Below are positions 47,098 through 55,542 of a stretch of 64,000 bases of DNA, piece by piece. Location of the stretch: contig NZ_OZ040189.1 of assembly GCF_964048965.1 (NCBI RefSeq), positions 1,116,001 through 1,180,000 of the forward strand, in the 5' to 3' direction. How positions within the stretch are numbered: the stretch's first letter is position 1; each line of letters opens with the position of its first letter. Made by a program: the position numbers and the translations under genes. Origin of the DNA: Tenacibaculum sp. 190130A14a (GTDB lineage: Bacteria; Bacteroidota; Bacteroidia; Flavobacteriales; Flavobacteriaceae). A model generated the notes under the pieces. It was given only the letters and a program-made list of their open reading frames with translations, was not told the origin of the DNA and did no database searches.

Positions 47098-49581
47098 TTA
47101 TTTTTTAATTACAGAGGAATTTCTAAAGAAAACCGCATTAGCGAAAAATAGTTTACCATTTTCCCAAAAAGCACGGAAAAGAGGATTGTCGACCATATAA
47201 ATTATACTTCCACGACCAATTTGTTCTTCACCAAATAGTAATGACTCTGGAATTTTTTCCAATGCCTTCTTTCCAGCAAAACCGGAGATGTTTTTAGTGT
47301 CTTTTGTAAAGTAGGCTACATTTCCACCTTTTTTAAGATATTCATAGCTTGTATTTCCTAATTTTAAAGAAAAGTATTGATTACTATAACCAAAAGCTAA
47401 AGGATGCGTGGCATCTACTTTACTCTTAAATATTGCTCCAGTAATGAGGTTATTTGTACTTTGTCTTTCTAATTGAGCATAAGGAGTAAGATTGGCTTTT
47501 TTAATCTTAGTTGTATCACCTTTTTTGGTTTTTAATGCAAACTGTTTCTTATCTGCAAAACTGCGCAAAGCGTTTCCGATAACAATAGTAGTTCCTCCTG
47601 TACTCATCCATTTTTTTAATTTTGTCAAAGCTCCTTTATTCAAAATACTTCCATAGTACCCATTAGGAATAATTAAAACGTCGTAGTTGTTTAAGTTGAT
47701 TTGATTTAATCTCTCGGTATCTAATATATTTATTGGGTATTTTAATTGTTGTTCAAAAAAGTGCCAAACTTCTCCAAAACTTAAAGAGGAAGTACCTTTA
47801 CCAGATAATACAGCTACTTTTTGTTTATTTATTGGCTTTACACTATAAGAACCAAAATCGACTCCTGAACTAACAAAACCAGTGTTTACAGGAGTAATCT
47901 CTCGATGATTTTTGTTGGCAATGGTAATAAGTTTTACATCAAAATTTTCTAAGTTTTTATTGTCATGTCTCAAAACAATTAAACTTCCTCTATCATATGA
48001 TTTACCTCCGATAGAAAATGGTTTCTCAGAAAAACGTACTTTGATATTTTTATGAAGAAGAGTAGCTAAGAATGTTGCATCTTCTAAACTATTCCATTTG
48101 CTAACATAAGCATACGAGTTTGGAGATGCTGTATTATTATTGACTTTAATGCTACTGCTTTTTACGGAAGCAACTTTCTTTTTTGAAGCTAAAGCTTGTA
48201 TTCCATGAGCATATGGTAAGGCCCATGCTGTGATATCATAAGTTAAAGAATCTGCCAATTTAGCATTCGGTTCAAAAAGAGCTTTTACCATTTTTCCTTT
48301 AGGTTGATCTGTATGAATAACAATATCTTTTGAAGTAGTTTTTAAGCTTCCTGTTTTTGAAGTGACATAATTATATCCATTTACCTTTCCTGGAGAAGTA
48401 GTCTCATATTGAATTTCATGTTTATCTAATAAATCTGTAAGACGTTTAATTTTATCCGCATTTTGATTTTTTAATACATAACTTTTATAAGTAAGATTTT
48501 TTGTGTTGAAAAAACTCTTAAACTCACTATTCAGTTTAGAAGCATTTTTTGAAGCGATTTCAACAGTAGATAAACCTGTTGTATTATGGTGTTTTATGCG
48601 GTCTACTAAAGTAAGTGTATATCCATGGTCTGTATCAATTCCTAAACCAGCCATTCCGTGTCCAGCTTGTTCGTAGGTCATTCCGATTGCTCCCATAAAG
48701 GTAGGATAGGTATCACCATAACTTGGGTATAATAGGTCAAAACTTTCTTTGGTAAAATATAACCAATTGTTTCTGTCGAAATGTTTTGCATGATTTTTTC
48801 CTATTTGAACTTGAAAATCGCGTTGCCAATCAGAAATAATTTCATGGAAAGGTTCTGCTGCGGGAGCAAAATAGTAAGGGTTGTTTATATATTGCTCATG
48901 AAAGTCAACATGAATATGAGGTAGCCATTTGTTATAAATTTTTAAGCGATGTTGAGTTTCTATTTGTGTAGCCCACGCCCAATCTCTATTTAAATCAAAA
49001 AGATAGTGATTTGGTCTTCCTGTAGGCCATGGATCTCTGTGTTCCTTTGCTTCTTGATTAGTGTTGTAAGGTGTACTACTTACTTGATTATACCAATTAA
49101 CATATCGATCTCTTCCATCTGGATTGATACAAGGATCTATGATTACCAATGTGTTTTCTAGATAAGATTGTTTTTGAGTAACCAATTCATACAAGGTTTG
49201 CATTGCTGCTTCTGTACTAGAAGCTTCATTTCCATGAACGTTATAGCTTAACCAAACAATGGCTATATCATTAACTTCTTTAGTATTAGAACTATTGGTT
49301 TGTGAGATATTATTGTTTCTAATTTCTTCTAGTTTATCAATGTTTTTTTGTGATGAAACATAGGTTACATATAATGGTCGATGTTCGTTAGTTTCACCAT
49401 ATTTTTCTAAAATAACATTGTTTAAGTTTTTACTCACATAAGTAAAATAGTCTACCACTTTGTGGTGTCTTGTAAATCGTTCTCCCATTTCATAACCTAA
49501 AAACTCTTTTGGAGATTGAATTTTTTGTGCAAACAACGTAAGGTTAATTGTAAAAAGGAGTAGTAATAGTTTATACTTCAT
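47098..49581 (-). CDS. Secreted M14 family zinc carboxypeptidase
   Basis: The 827-residue product has a signal peptide (MKYKLLLLLFTINLTLFAQ) and an M14 catalytic domain with zinc ligands in SYNVHGNEASS (about residue 115), substrate-binding motifs DPCINPDGRDRYVNW and DLNRDWAW, and DFHEQ with the third ligand. The C-terminal half is long and includes a glutamine amidotransferase-like segment. No C-terminal T9SS signal was recognised. It should degrade peptides outside the cytoplasm. Confidence 0.92.
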   Translation of the reverse strand: MKYKLLLLLFTINLTLFAQKIQSPKEFLGYEMGERFTRHHKVVDYFTYVSKNLNNVILEKYGETNEHRPLYVTYVSSQKNIDKLEEIRNNNISQTNSSNTKEVNDIAIVWLSYNVHGNEASSTEAAMQTLYELVTQKQSYLENTLVIIDPCINPDGRDRYVNWYNQVSSTPYNTNQEAKEHRDPWPTGRPNHYLFDLNRDWAWATQIETQHRLKIYNKWLPHIHVDFHEQYINNPYYFAPAAEPFHEIISDWQRDFQVQIGKNHAKHFDRNNWLYFTKESFDLLYPSYGDTYPTFMGAIGMTYEQAGHGMAGLGIDTDHGYTLTLVDRIKHHNTTGLSTVEIASKNASKLNSEFKSFFNTKNLTYKSYVLKNQNADKIKRLTDLLDKHEIQYETTSPGKVNGYNYVTSKTGSLKTTSKDIVIHTDQPKGKMVKALFEPNAKLADSLTYDITAWALPYAHGIQALASKKKVASVKSSSIKVNNNTASPNSYAYVSKWNSLEDATFLATLLHKNIKVRFSEKPFSIGGKSYDRGSLIVLRHDNKNLENFDVKLITIANKNHREITPVNTGFVSSGVDFGSYSVKPINKQKVAVLSGKGTSSLSFGEVWHFFEQQLKYPINILDTERLNQINLNNYDVLIIPNGYYGSILNKGALTKLKKWMSTGGTTIVIGNALRSFADKKQFALKTKKGDTTKIKKANLTPYAQLERQSTNNLITGAIFKSKVDATHPLAFGYSNQYFSLKLGNTSYEYLKKGGNVAYFTKDTKNISGFAGKKALEKIPESLLFGEEQIGRGSIIYMVDNPLFRAFWENGKLFFANAVFFRNSSVIKK

Positions 49582-49690
49582 TATAATTAATTTGATAGCT
49601 CTGTAAATGTAAACAATAAAAAGATTCTTTTTTATTCGAAACTAATGATTAAGCTTTTTTTAGCAATTTTTTTTAATAAACTTTGCTCTT

Positions 49691-50425
49691 ATGAAAAAAG
49701 CATATTTTAATTGGAGTTCAGGGAAAGATTCTTCTTTAGCATTATACAAGGTTTTACAAGAGCAGGAGTTTCAAATAGACAAGTTGATTACGAATATTAA
49801 TAAAGACTATCAGCGTGTTTCAATGCATGGATTACATGAAAGTTTATTAGAAGCTCAGGCAGAAAGTATTGGAATTCCACTTGAAAAAATAGAATTCCCT
49901 GCAGATGTTACGATGGATTTGTACAATCAGAAGATGAAAGAGAAAACTTCTGAATTAAAAGCTCAGGGATATGAGCATGCTGTTTTCGGAGATATTTTTT
50001 TAGAAGATTTACGTACCTATAGAGATTCAAAATTGGAAGAGGTTGGAATTTCAGGAGTATACCCTCTTTGGAAAAAGGATACGAAGACTTTATTGTATGA
50101 ATTTTTAGAGCTTGGATTTAAAACAATAACAGTATGCACAAATGCGAAATTGTTAGGAGAAGAGTTTGTGGGAAGGATAATAGATGAAGATTTTATTAAG
50201 GATTTACCTGATGCTATAGATGTTTGTGGAGAAAATGGAGAATTTCATACTTTTTGTTTTGATGGGCCTATTTTTAAAGAACCTGTACAATTCGAAATAG
50301 GAGAAAAAATCAAAAGATCTTACACGTTAAATAAAGATGATTCTCAGAATTGTCATTCGTCAACAAAAGAAAAAGTAAAGAGTTATGATACGAGTTTTTG
50401 GTATTGTGACTTGAAAAAAATCTAA
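49691..50425 (+). CDS. Dph6-like ATP-binding protein (diphthine-ammonia ligase family)
   Basis: The 244-residue product has the PP-loop WSSGKDSSLAL at its N terminus and the family blocks GDIFLEDLRTYRD and CGENGEFHTFCFDGP. In eukaryotes and archaea the family makes diphthamide on EF-2. Bacteria have no diphthamide, so the substrate here must be different. It ends 4 nt before the convergent histidine kinase gene, with no terminator between them. Confidence 0.85.
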   Translation: MKKAYFNWSSGKDSSLALYKVLQEQEFQIDKLITNINKDYQRVSMHGLHESLLEAQAESIGIPLEKIEFPADVTMDLYNQKMKEKTSELKAQGYEHAVFGDIFLEDLRTYRDSKLEEVGISGVYPLWKKDTKTLLYEFLELGFKTITVCTNAKLLGEEFVGRIIDEDFIKDLPDAIDVCGENGEFHTFCFDGPIFKEPVQFEIGEKIKRSYTLNKDDSQNCHSSTKEKVKSYDTSFWYCDLKKI

Positions 50426-50429
50426 GAGA

Positions 50430-51584
50430 TTAATTCTCTAGTGTGAAGAAGAAGGTGGTTCCCTTGTCAATTTCAGAGGTTAGCCAAATTTTCCCACCAT
50501 AACTACTCACTATTTTTTCAACAATAGAGAGTCCAATTCCAATAGAGTCTTTAGTGTTTTCAAGTTTTTGAAAAGCATCAAAAATTTTAGAATGGTATTT
50601 TGGGTCAATTCCTTTACCATTATCTTTTACATAGTAAATAGTTTTTTCATCTTCTTTGTGGAAACCAATTTCAACAATTCCTTGTTCCTTATTGTTGTAT
50701 TTGATGGCATTATCTAAAAGATTTTGAAACAACTGTTGCAATCTATGTTTGTTAGCAAGTATTGGAGGAATATTAGGAGTTGTTTTTATTTTAATATTTT
50801 CAGGAACATTAATGTACTGAATAAGATCCTTGATGAGTATATTTAGGTCTATTTCAGAAAGATTAAAATCATTTCGCTCAATAGTAGCATATTCTAAGAT
50901 ACCCTTTACAAGTGATTCCATTTTGTAAATGTTTTCACTTATAGAATCTAGATATTGAAATGCTTCTTTATTTAAACTTTCTCCATGATCTTCCTTTAAC
51001 CACGTAAGTAATGTTTCAATATTTCTTAAAGGAGATCTTAAATCATGAGAAACGATATGAGCATAATTACTAAGGTCTTGGTTTTTCTCTTCTAATTGTT
51101 TTAACAATCTTTTTTTGTTTTCAAAAACAGTACAAGCTTCAAGGGTATTTGCTAATTTGTTTATGACGGGTAGTAATTGCTCAGAGTTCTTTTTAGAAAT
51201 ATTAGAAGTGTTGGAATACAAAAATAGATAACTGTTTTGATGCAGTTTGTAAATGACAATAGTTCCTTTCAATACTTTTATAGGAACTAATATTTTATAC
51301 TTTGTATTGTATTCAATAATGGTATAACCGTTTATTGAAGTTAAGAATGTTTTTAAATGAGGATCTAATTTGGAGTTAATGGCATGACCATGCGGAACAG
51401 AATATTTTTTACTGAGCTGATTTTTTTCATCTAAATTAAGAATCCAGCATGCATTTAAATTTCTTCTATGTAAGAGAAGTTTCAAGAAGGAGTCGCAGTT
51501 TTCATAATAATCAAGAGATTTACCTATGCTCATTGAATATTCATAAAGACGTAGAATATCTAATATTTTGTTGTCCCTTTCCAT
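50430..51584 (-). CDS. Cytoplasmic sensor histidine kinase
   Basis: The 384-residue product has no membrane segment. Residues 1-140 form a sensor region of GAF type, followed by a coiled coil. The HisKA motif SHDLRSPLRN (about residue 182) and the ATPase boxes NLLDNAIKYN, DNGKGIDPKYHSKIFDAFQ and GIGLSIVEKI are complete. Its ATG abuts the stop codon of the FIST gene, so both are made together. No response regulator lies nearby. Confidence 0.92.
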   Translation of the reverse strand: MERDNKILDILRLYEYSMSIGKSLDYYENCDSFLKLLLHRRNLNACWILNLDEKNQLSKKYSVPHGHAINSKLDPHLKTFLTSINGYTIIEYNTKYKILVPIKVLKGTIVIYKLHQNSYLFLYSNTSNISKKNSEQLLPVINKLANTLEACTVFENKKRLLKQLEEKNQDLSNYAHIVSHDLRSPLRNIETLLTWLKEDHGESLNKEAFQYLDSISENIYKMESLVKGILEYATIERNDFNLSEIDLNILIKDLIQYINVPENIKIKTTPNIPPILANKHRLQQLFQNLLDNAIKYNNKEQGIVEIGFHKEDEKTIYYVKDNGKGIDPKYHSKIFDAFQKLENTKDSIGIGLSIVEKIVSSYGGKIWLTSEIDKGTTFFFTLEN

Positions 51585-52685
51585 TTATTCAAACAAACCA
51601 ACTACGATAGTTTTATTATAAAATTCGATATACCCATTTCCATACGAAGAAATTTCGCCTAATGTTAATGCACCACTTGTAGGAATTGTAGGATGTTTGC
51701 TATGAATGGCTTTTGAAACATTTTCTAATTCATGTTTAAAATCATCTTTTAAATAAAGAATTCTTGAAATACAATCTATAACCATAGCAAATTTTGGGAA
51801 CTCTGCTTGATTGGCTACAGTTTCACCTGCAGTTTTAGCAGCATGGATTAGTTGATTTTTATTACCTTTCATAATGTTAATCATGGTGTTTTCTTCAACT
51901 TCGCCAATACATACCAACGAGTTATCATCATCTATGGTTAAAGGGTCTCTAATAATATAATCTGTTCCTTGTTTTATAACACCAATAGGATAGCCCATAG
52001 CTAGTTCGAAAAAAGCGGTATCACTAAATTGTTTTCCAGAATCTTCTTCGACTACTTGCTTGTAAATGTCAAAAGGAGTTTCCCAATTAATACCTTTAAT
52101 AGTGTTGTTGTTAGCCTTTGTTACAATAAAAGGACCATCTAATTTTTCCCATCCATGTTCTACACCAATAGAAGATTTCATTTCCATTAAACAAACAACA
52201 GCAGCGTCCTCTAAGAATCCTTCTTCTGAAAATATACAAGGTTTTTGTTCTAAACTTAAACTTCCAGTGCCCCCACCAAAATAATTCGTTCTCATACCAT
52301 ATTCTTGATAGAGTTTACTCAAAAAGTTTGAGATGTTTGAGGTAAGTCCGTCAACAAAAGTTATTAAACTATAATGTCCATCATCTTTAAAATTAGTCGG
52401 TTTAATTTTAAACTGTTTTTCTCGAATGTTTTTTACGGTATATGTCTCAATCACGTTAGACAATTCGTGAACAATAATACCTTCATTTTGAACATTATTT
52501 TTCCAAATAATCATTGGAAAAATTCCTCCTATAAACTTGATGTTGGCTTCAATTAAAGAATCAATAAGCTTATTAATATCAATATTAGTGTGTTCACCAA
52601 TAGAAATTAAGGCAGTATTATTATTTACAAAGCTTTTAATATTTGAAGCTATTTCATGTACATCTGTTGTAGTTAAATGGAGCAT
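51585..52685 (-). CDS. FIST domain sensory protein
   Basis: The 366-residue product shows the FIST N-terminal (for example NYFGGGTGSLS, about residue 134) and C-terminal domains (VIDCISRILYLKDD, TSGALTLGEISSYGNG). FIST proteins bind small ligands, and some (NosP) bind haem and sense nitric oxide with a partner kinase. Here it is directly coupled to a histidine kinase with no base between the genes, so it is probably the sensory partner. No haem ligand can be assigned from sequence alone. Confidence 0.88.
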   Translation of the reverse strand: MLHLTTTDVHEIASNIKSFVNNNTALISIGEHTNIDINKLIDSLIEANIKFIGGIFPMIIWKNNVQNEGIIVHELSNVIETYTVKNIREKQFKIKPTNFKDDGHYSLITFVDGLTSNISNFLSKLYQEYGMRTNYFGGGTGSLSLEQKPCIFSEEGFLEDAAVVCLMEMKSSIGVEHGWEKLDGPFIVTKANNNTIKGINWETPFDIYKQVVEEDSGKQFSDTAFFELAMGYPIGVIKQGTDYIIRDPLTIDDDNSLVCIGEVEENTMINIMKGNKNQLIHAAKTAGETVANQAEFPKFAMVIDCISRILYLKDDFKHELENVSKAIHSKHPTIPTSGALTLGEISSYGNGYIEFYNKTIVVGLFE

Positions 52686-52708
52686 ATTTTTAAAAGTTAA
52701 GCAATAAC

Positions 52709-52716
52709 CGAATATA
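52709..52716 (-). promoter_or_regulatory. Promoter (-7 box TATATTCG) for the FIST-kinase operon
   Basis: The minus-strand box differs from TAnnTTTG at one base and lies 23 nt before the FIST ATG. Confidence 0.5.
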
Positions 52717-52829
52717 CTCAGAAGTTAAAAAAGAGTAATTGAAATTAGATGAAAGGTAGCTTTCTATAGATGAATGGAAAGATTGTAGGGTTAATTGTTG
52801 ATTAACTTTCGTTAAAATGATTTAGAGAG

Positions 52830-53138
52830 TTACATAAAGGAACAATCTATATAATCTGTAATCATGTGTAGTAGAAGCCCTATACCAATAATATTAAAAG
52901 GTCTCTTTAGAAAGAGTAATATCACATATAGAATAATTGCATAATAAGTATGAAGAGGGTGGAAATTAATGCTACATCTGTTTGGAGCAAAAATAGGATT
53001 TGCTAATAAGTGGTCTAAATCGACAAGCATAGTAGCTAACAAGATAAGACTTACTTTTTTCCATTCATTTCGAAAAAAAGTATAGGCTATAATTATTGGA
53101 AATCCAAAGTGTAAAAAATAATGAATAAACGTTTGCAT
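52830..53138 (-). CDS. DUF6122 family membrane protein
   Basis: The 102-residue product has three or four hydrophobic segments and the conserved LVDLDHLLA, DPNRCSI-like (APNRCSINFHPLH) and HMITDYIDC motifs. The His and Asp residues resemble membrane-bound metal-dependent hydrolases. The function is unknown. It follows the PAS gene by 11 nt and is likely co-transcribed. Confidence 0.8.
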   Translation of the reverse strand: MQTFIHYFLHFGFPIIIAYTFFRNEWKKVSLILLATMLVDLDHLLANPIFAPNRCSINFHPLHTYYAIILYVILLFLKRPFNIIGIGLLLHMITDYIDCSFM

Positions 53139-53149
53139 TTACAACAACT

Positions 53150-53704
53150 TTAACTAACCGCTTTTTCTAGCGCTAAAAAATGAGTTGTATTATTATTTGC
53201 TTTTAATGGGAAAATTTTTAATTCACATGTATAGCTTGATTGATCTTTTTTATAATTTAGAATGATTTCTGTGAAGGGTTTATTTTTTAAAAGTTTTTTA
53301 CGAATACGTTCTCTAGAAGCATTAGATGTTTTTTTTCCTTGTAAAAATGAAGGAGATTTCCCAATGGCAAATGCTGTCTCATACCCAGTCATTTTTTCAA
53401 AACCATTATTCACCCAAATTATTTTTTTATCACTGTTGGTAATAACTAAAGATTCGTAGATATTACTTTTTAAAATTTGGTTAATACTATTTTTCCATTC
53501 AAATTTATCAGCTAGATTTTGGACTTCTTTGAGGTCCGATCTAAGTGTAGCATTATTAAATAAATCTTGAATTCCCCAACTTAATAAGTTTATGTTTTGT
53601 TTCGTTGAAGTAGGTATTAAAGAAGAAAGTCTATTGTACTCGTCTTTATGCAAAGAAGATAAGTACAAATCTAAACTCATCATATTATTAAAATCGTTTT
53701 TCAT
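53150..53704 (-). CDS. PAS domain protein, LOV-like but without the photoactive cysteine
   Basis: The 184-residue product has one PAS domain at about residues 77-182 (ITNSDKKIIWVNNGFEKMTGYETAFAIG). It aligns well with LOV domains, including the FLQG segment, but the NCRFLQ signature reads SPSFLQ, so the flavin-binding cysteine is missing. The N-terminal 75 residues are helical. No output domain is present, so it may act by protein contact. It is upstream of the DUF6122 gene in the same direction. Confidence 0.8.
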   Translation of the reverse strand: MKNDFNNMMSLDLYLSSLHKDEYNRLSSLIPTSTKQNINLLSWGIQDLFNNATLRSDLKEVQNLADKFEWKNSINQILKSNIYESLVITNSDKKIIWVNNGFEKMTGYETAFAIGKSPSFLQGKKTSNASRERIRKKLLKNKPFTEIILNYKKDQSSYTCELKIFPLKANNNTTHFLALEKAVS

Positions 53705-53740
53705 AGAAGTGAGGTGTTTTTTGTTATTAGAAAGATAGCT

Positions 53741-55225
53741 TTAATATTTAGCAGGGCCAATATTTTTAGAACTACTTTTTATAAACTCACGAAGATCATC
53801 ATTTGCTTTTTCTAAATCTTCCTTTCTAAGATACATCATATGTCCACTTCTATATCCTTTAAAGGAAAGACGATTTTTAAGTTTTCCGCTAGGGTCAATT
53901 TTACCCATAGTATATTTAGCAGCGGAATATGTTGTGGCACCATCGTAATAACCAGACTGAACTAAAACGTTTAAATAAGGGTTTTGTGCCATGACTTTAC
54001 GTAAGTTTTCTCTAGCATTATTATTACTAAAATCCCAAGGGCGAACCGAACCGAACATATTGTATTTTACATCAGTTTTGAAGTTTAGAACATTTTGAAT
54101 ATAATAATTAATGGCAGGAGTAAATGAATGAAGCCAAGAAACTAATTCTGGACTATAATCAGGGGAAGTTCCTGTTTCACGTCTATCAATTCCCAGGTAT
54201 CTACTATCTAATCTTCCTATAGTTTTACCAGAGGTTTCTCTTAATAACTCTTTCCAAAAATAACGGTTAGGTACTTCTAAATTATGTTTTAAAATGACTT
54301 CTTTTTTTATACCTGAATAATACGCCATTTTCTCAGCAACGGTGTTTTTTTCGGTTTCACCAATGTATCCTCCTTTTGCTAAAGCAGGGAGTAATTGGTT
54401 AATTGAAAATTGTTCAGCTTCAGGTAAAATTTCTAACAAGTCTTTTTGTTGTAAAGCAGGTGGCAACATTTTATGATACCAAGCTGCAGCTGTAAAGTAA
54501 GGGAAATTTATGGCGTAATCTTCAGAACTTTGAGTTCTTAATAATTGATAGTCGGCTGGGGAAACCATAATAACACCATTAAGATACATCCATTGATTGC
54601 TTTGTAATTCATGAGCTAACTGCATTACTCTTGTTCCTCCATAACTTTCACCAATAATGTATTTAGGAGAGTTCCAACGATTATTACGAGTTACAAATAC
54701 ATTTAACCAATCAGCCAAATATTTCGCATCAGCATTAATTCCAAAAAAATACTTTTTATCTACTTTTTCTTTAGGAGCAACTATAGGTCTTGAATAAGCT
54801 GTGTTAACAGGATTTACAAAAACAATATCCGCTTCGTCTAAAATAGAATATGGATTGTCTTTGATTCCATATGGTTGAATTGGGTTTCCTTCATCATCAA
54901 TTTTTAAAATTTTAGGACCTGTATAGGCAATATGCATCCAAACGGAAGCAGAACCTGGACCTCCGTTAAAAGACATGATTAAGGGTCTTTTTTCTCTGTT
55001 GGTTACATCGGTTCTGTAATAATAGGTATAAAACAATGTTGCTTTTGCAATTCCATTAGCGTCGTATACAGGTTGTGTTCCTGTTTGTGCATTATAAGGA
55101 ATTCTTTTTCCTTTTATCAAAACAGAATTAGAAGTAGTAACTGTAGTGTCTAAAGGAACTCTTTTATCCTGTCCAATGGTTAGTGTTGCACATAATAAAG
55201 CAATTAAAAAAAAAGTATTTTTCAT
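53741..55225 (-). CDS. Secreted S10 family serine carboxypeptidase
   Basis: The 494-residue product has a signal peptide (MKNTFFLIALLCATLTIGQ) and the S10 motifs FNGGPGSASVWMH near residue 80 and the nucleophile elbow GESYGGTR near residue 193. The C-terminal His lies in YRSGHMMYLR. It should act on peptides in the periplasm or outside. It lies just left of the truncated TIGR02757 gene, with a 30-nt gap. Confidence 0.92.
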   Translation of the reverse strand: MKNTFFLIALLCATLTIGQDKRVPLDTTVTTSNSVLIKGKRIPYNAQTGTQPVYDANGIAKATLFYTYYYRTDVTNREKRPLIMSFNGGPGSASVWMHIAYTGPKILKIDDEGNPIQPYGIKDNPYSILDEADIVFVNPVNTAYSRPIVAPKEKVDKKYFFGINADAKYLADWLNVFVTRNNRWNSPKYIIGESYGGTRVMQLAHELQSNQWMYLNGVIMVSPADYQLLRTQSSEDYAINFPYFTAAAWYHKMLPPALQQKDLLEILPEAEQFSINQLLPALAKGGYIGETEKNTVAEKMAYYSGIKKEVILKHNLEVPNRYFWKELLRETSGKTIGRLDSRYLGIDRRETGTSPDYSPELVSWLHSFTPAINYYIQNVLNFKTDVKYNMFGSVRPWDFSNNNARENLRKVMAQNPYLNVLVQSGYYDGATTYSAAKYTMGKIDPSGKLKNRLSFKGYRSGHMMYLRKEDLEKANDDLREFIKSSSKNIGPAKY

Positions 55226-55255
55226 TATAGTTGTTTGATTGGAAGCCTAAAAGTA

Positions 55256-55522
55256 TCAAAACTTCTCAAAAACACCTAATCCGAATAAAGCAAAATCATA
55301 TTTAACAGGATCTTTAGGATCAAATTCTCTTAAAGTGAGGTCTAATTCTTGAATGGCTTTCCAATCGTTTTGTTTTCGTTTGAGAATTTGAAGTTTTCTT
55401 GCAATGTTTCCTGTATGTACATCTAGTGGGCAATGCAAATGAGCAGGAGAGTGGCTATCCCATATTCCAAAATCAACACCGCTCGAATTATCTCTTACCA
55501 TCCAGCGTAAAAACATGTTAAT
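55256..55522 (-). pseudogene. TIGR02757 family protein, C-terminal fragment cut by an integrated element
   Basis: The 86 codons from 55516, plus the two in-frame codons before them (Ile-Asn), match the C-terminal third of TIGR02757 proteins: MFLRWMVR, VDFGIWDS, CPLDVHTGNIARKL, DPVKYDFALFGLG. Intact members have about 250 residues. Just upstream the frame enters the end of the recombinase gene and meets its stop codon. The N-terminal part is missing from this window. The break lies at a conserved motif, as expected for site-specific insertion. Confidence 0.85.
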
Positions 55523-55542
55523 AAAGGTAAATTGTGTGGTTA
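55510..55542. other. Probable attachment-site junction of the integrated element
   Basis: Homology to TIGR02757 ends here and the serine recombinase gene ends at 55540, so the left att site must lie in this interval. The exact crossover dinucleotide cannot be fixed without the other end or an uninterrupted relative. Confidence 0.6.

Noticed and set aside
49678..49685. Box aaactttg before the Dph6-like gene as promoter giving a leaderless mRNA
   Set aside because: The first base of the box differs from consensus and no -33 element is seen; the support is too weak.
53150..53704. Blue-light LOV photoreceptor
   Set aside because: The cysteine needed for the photoadduct is absent, so a classical LOV photoreceptor is not supported.
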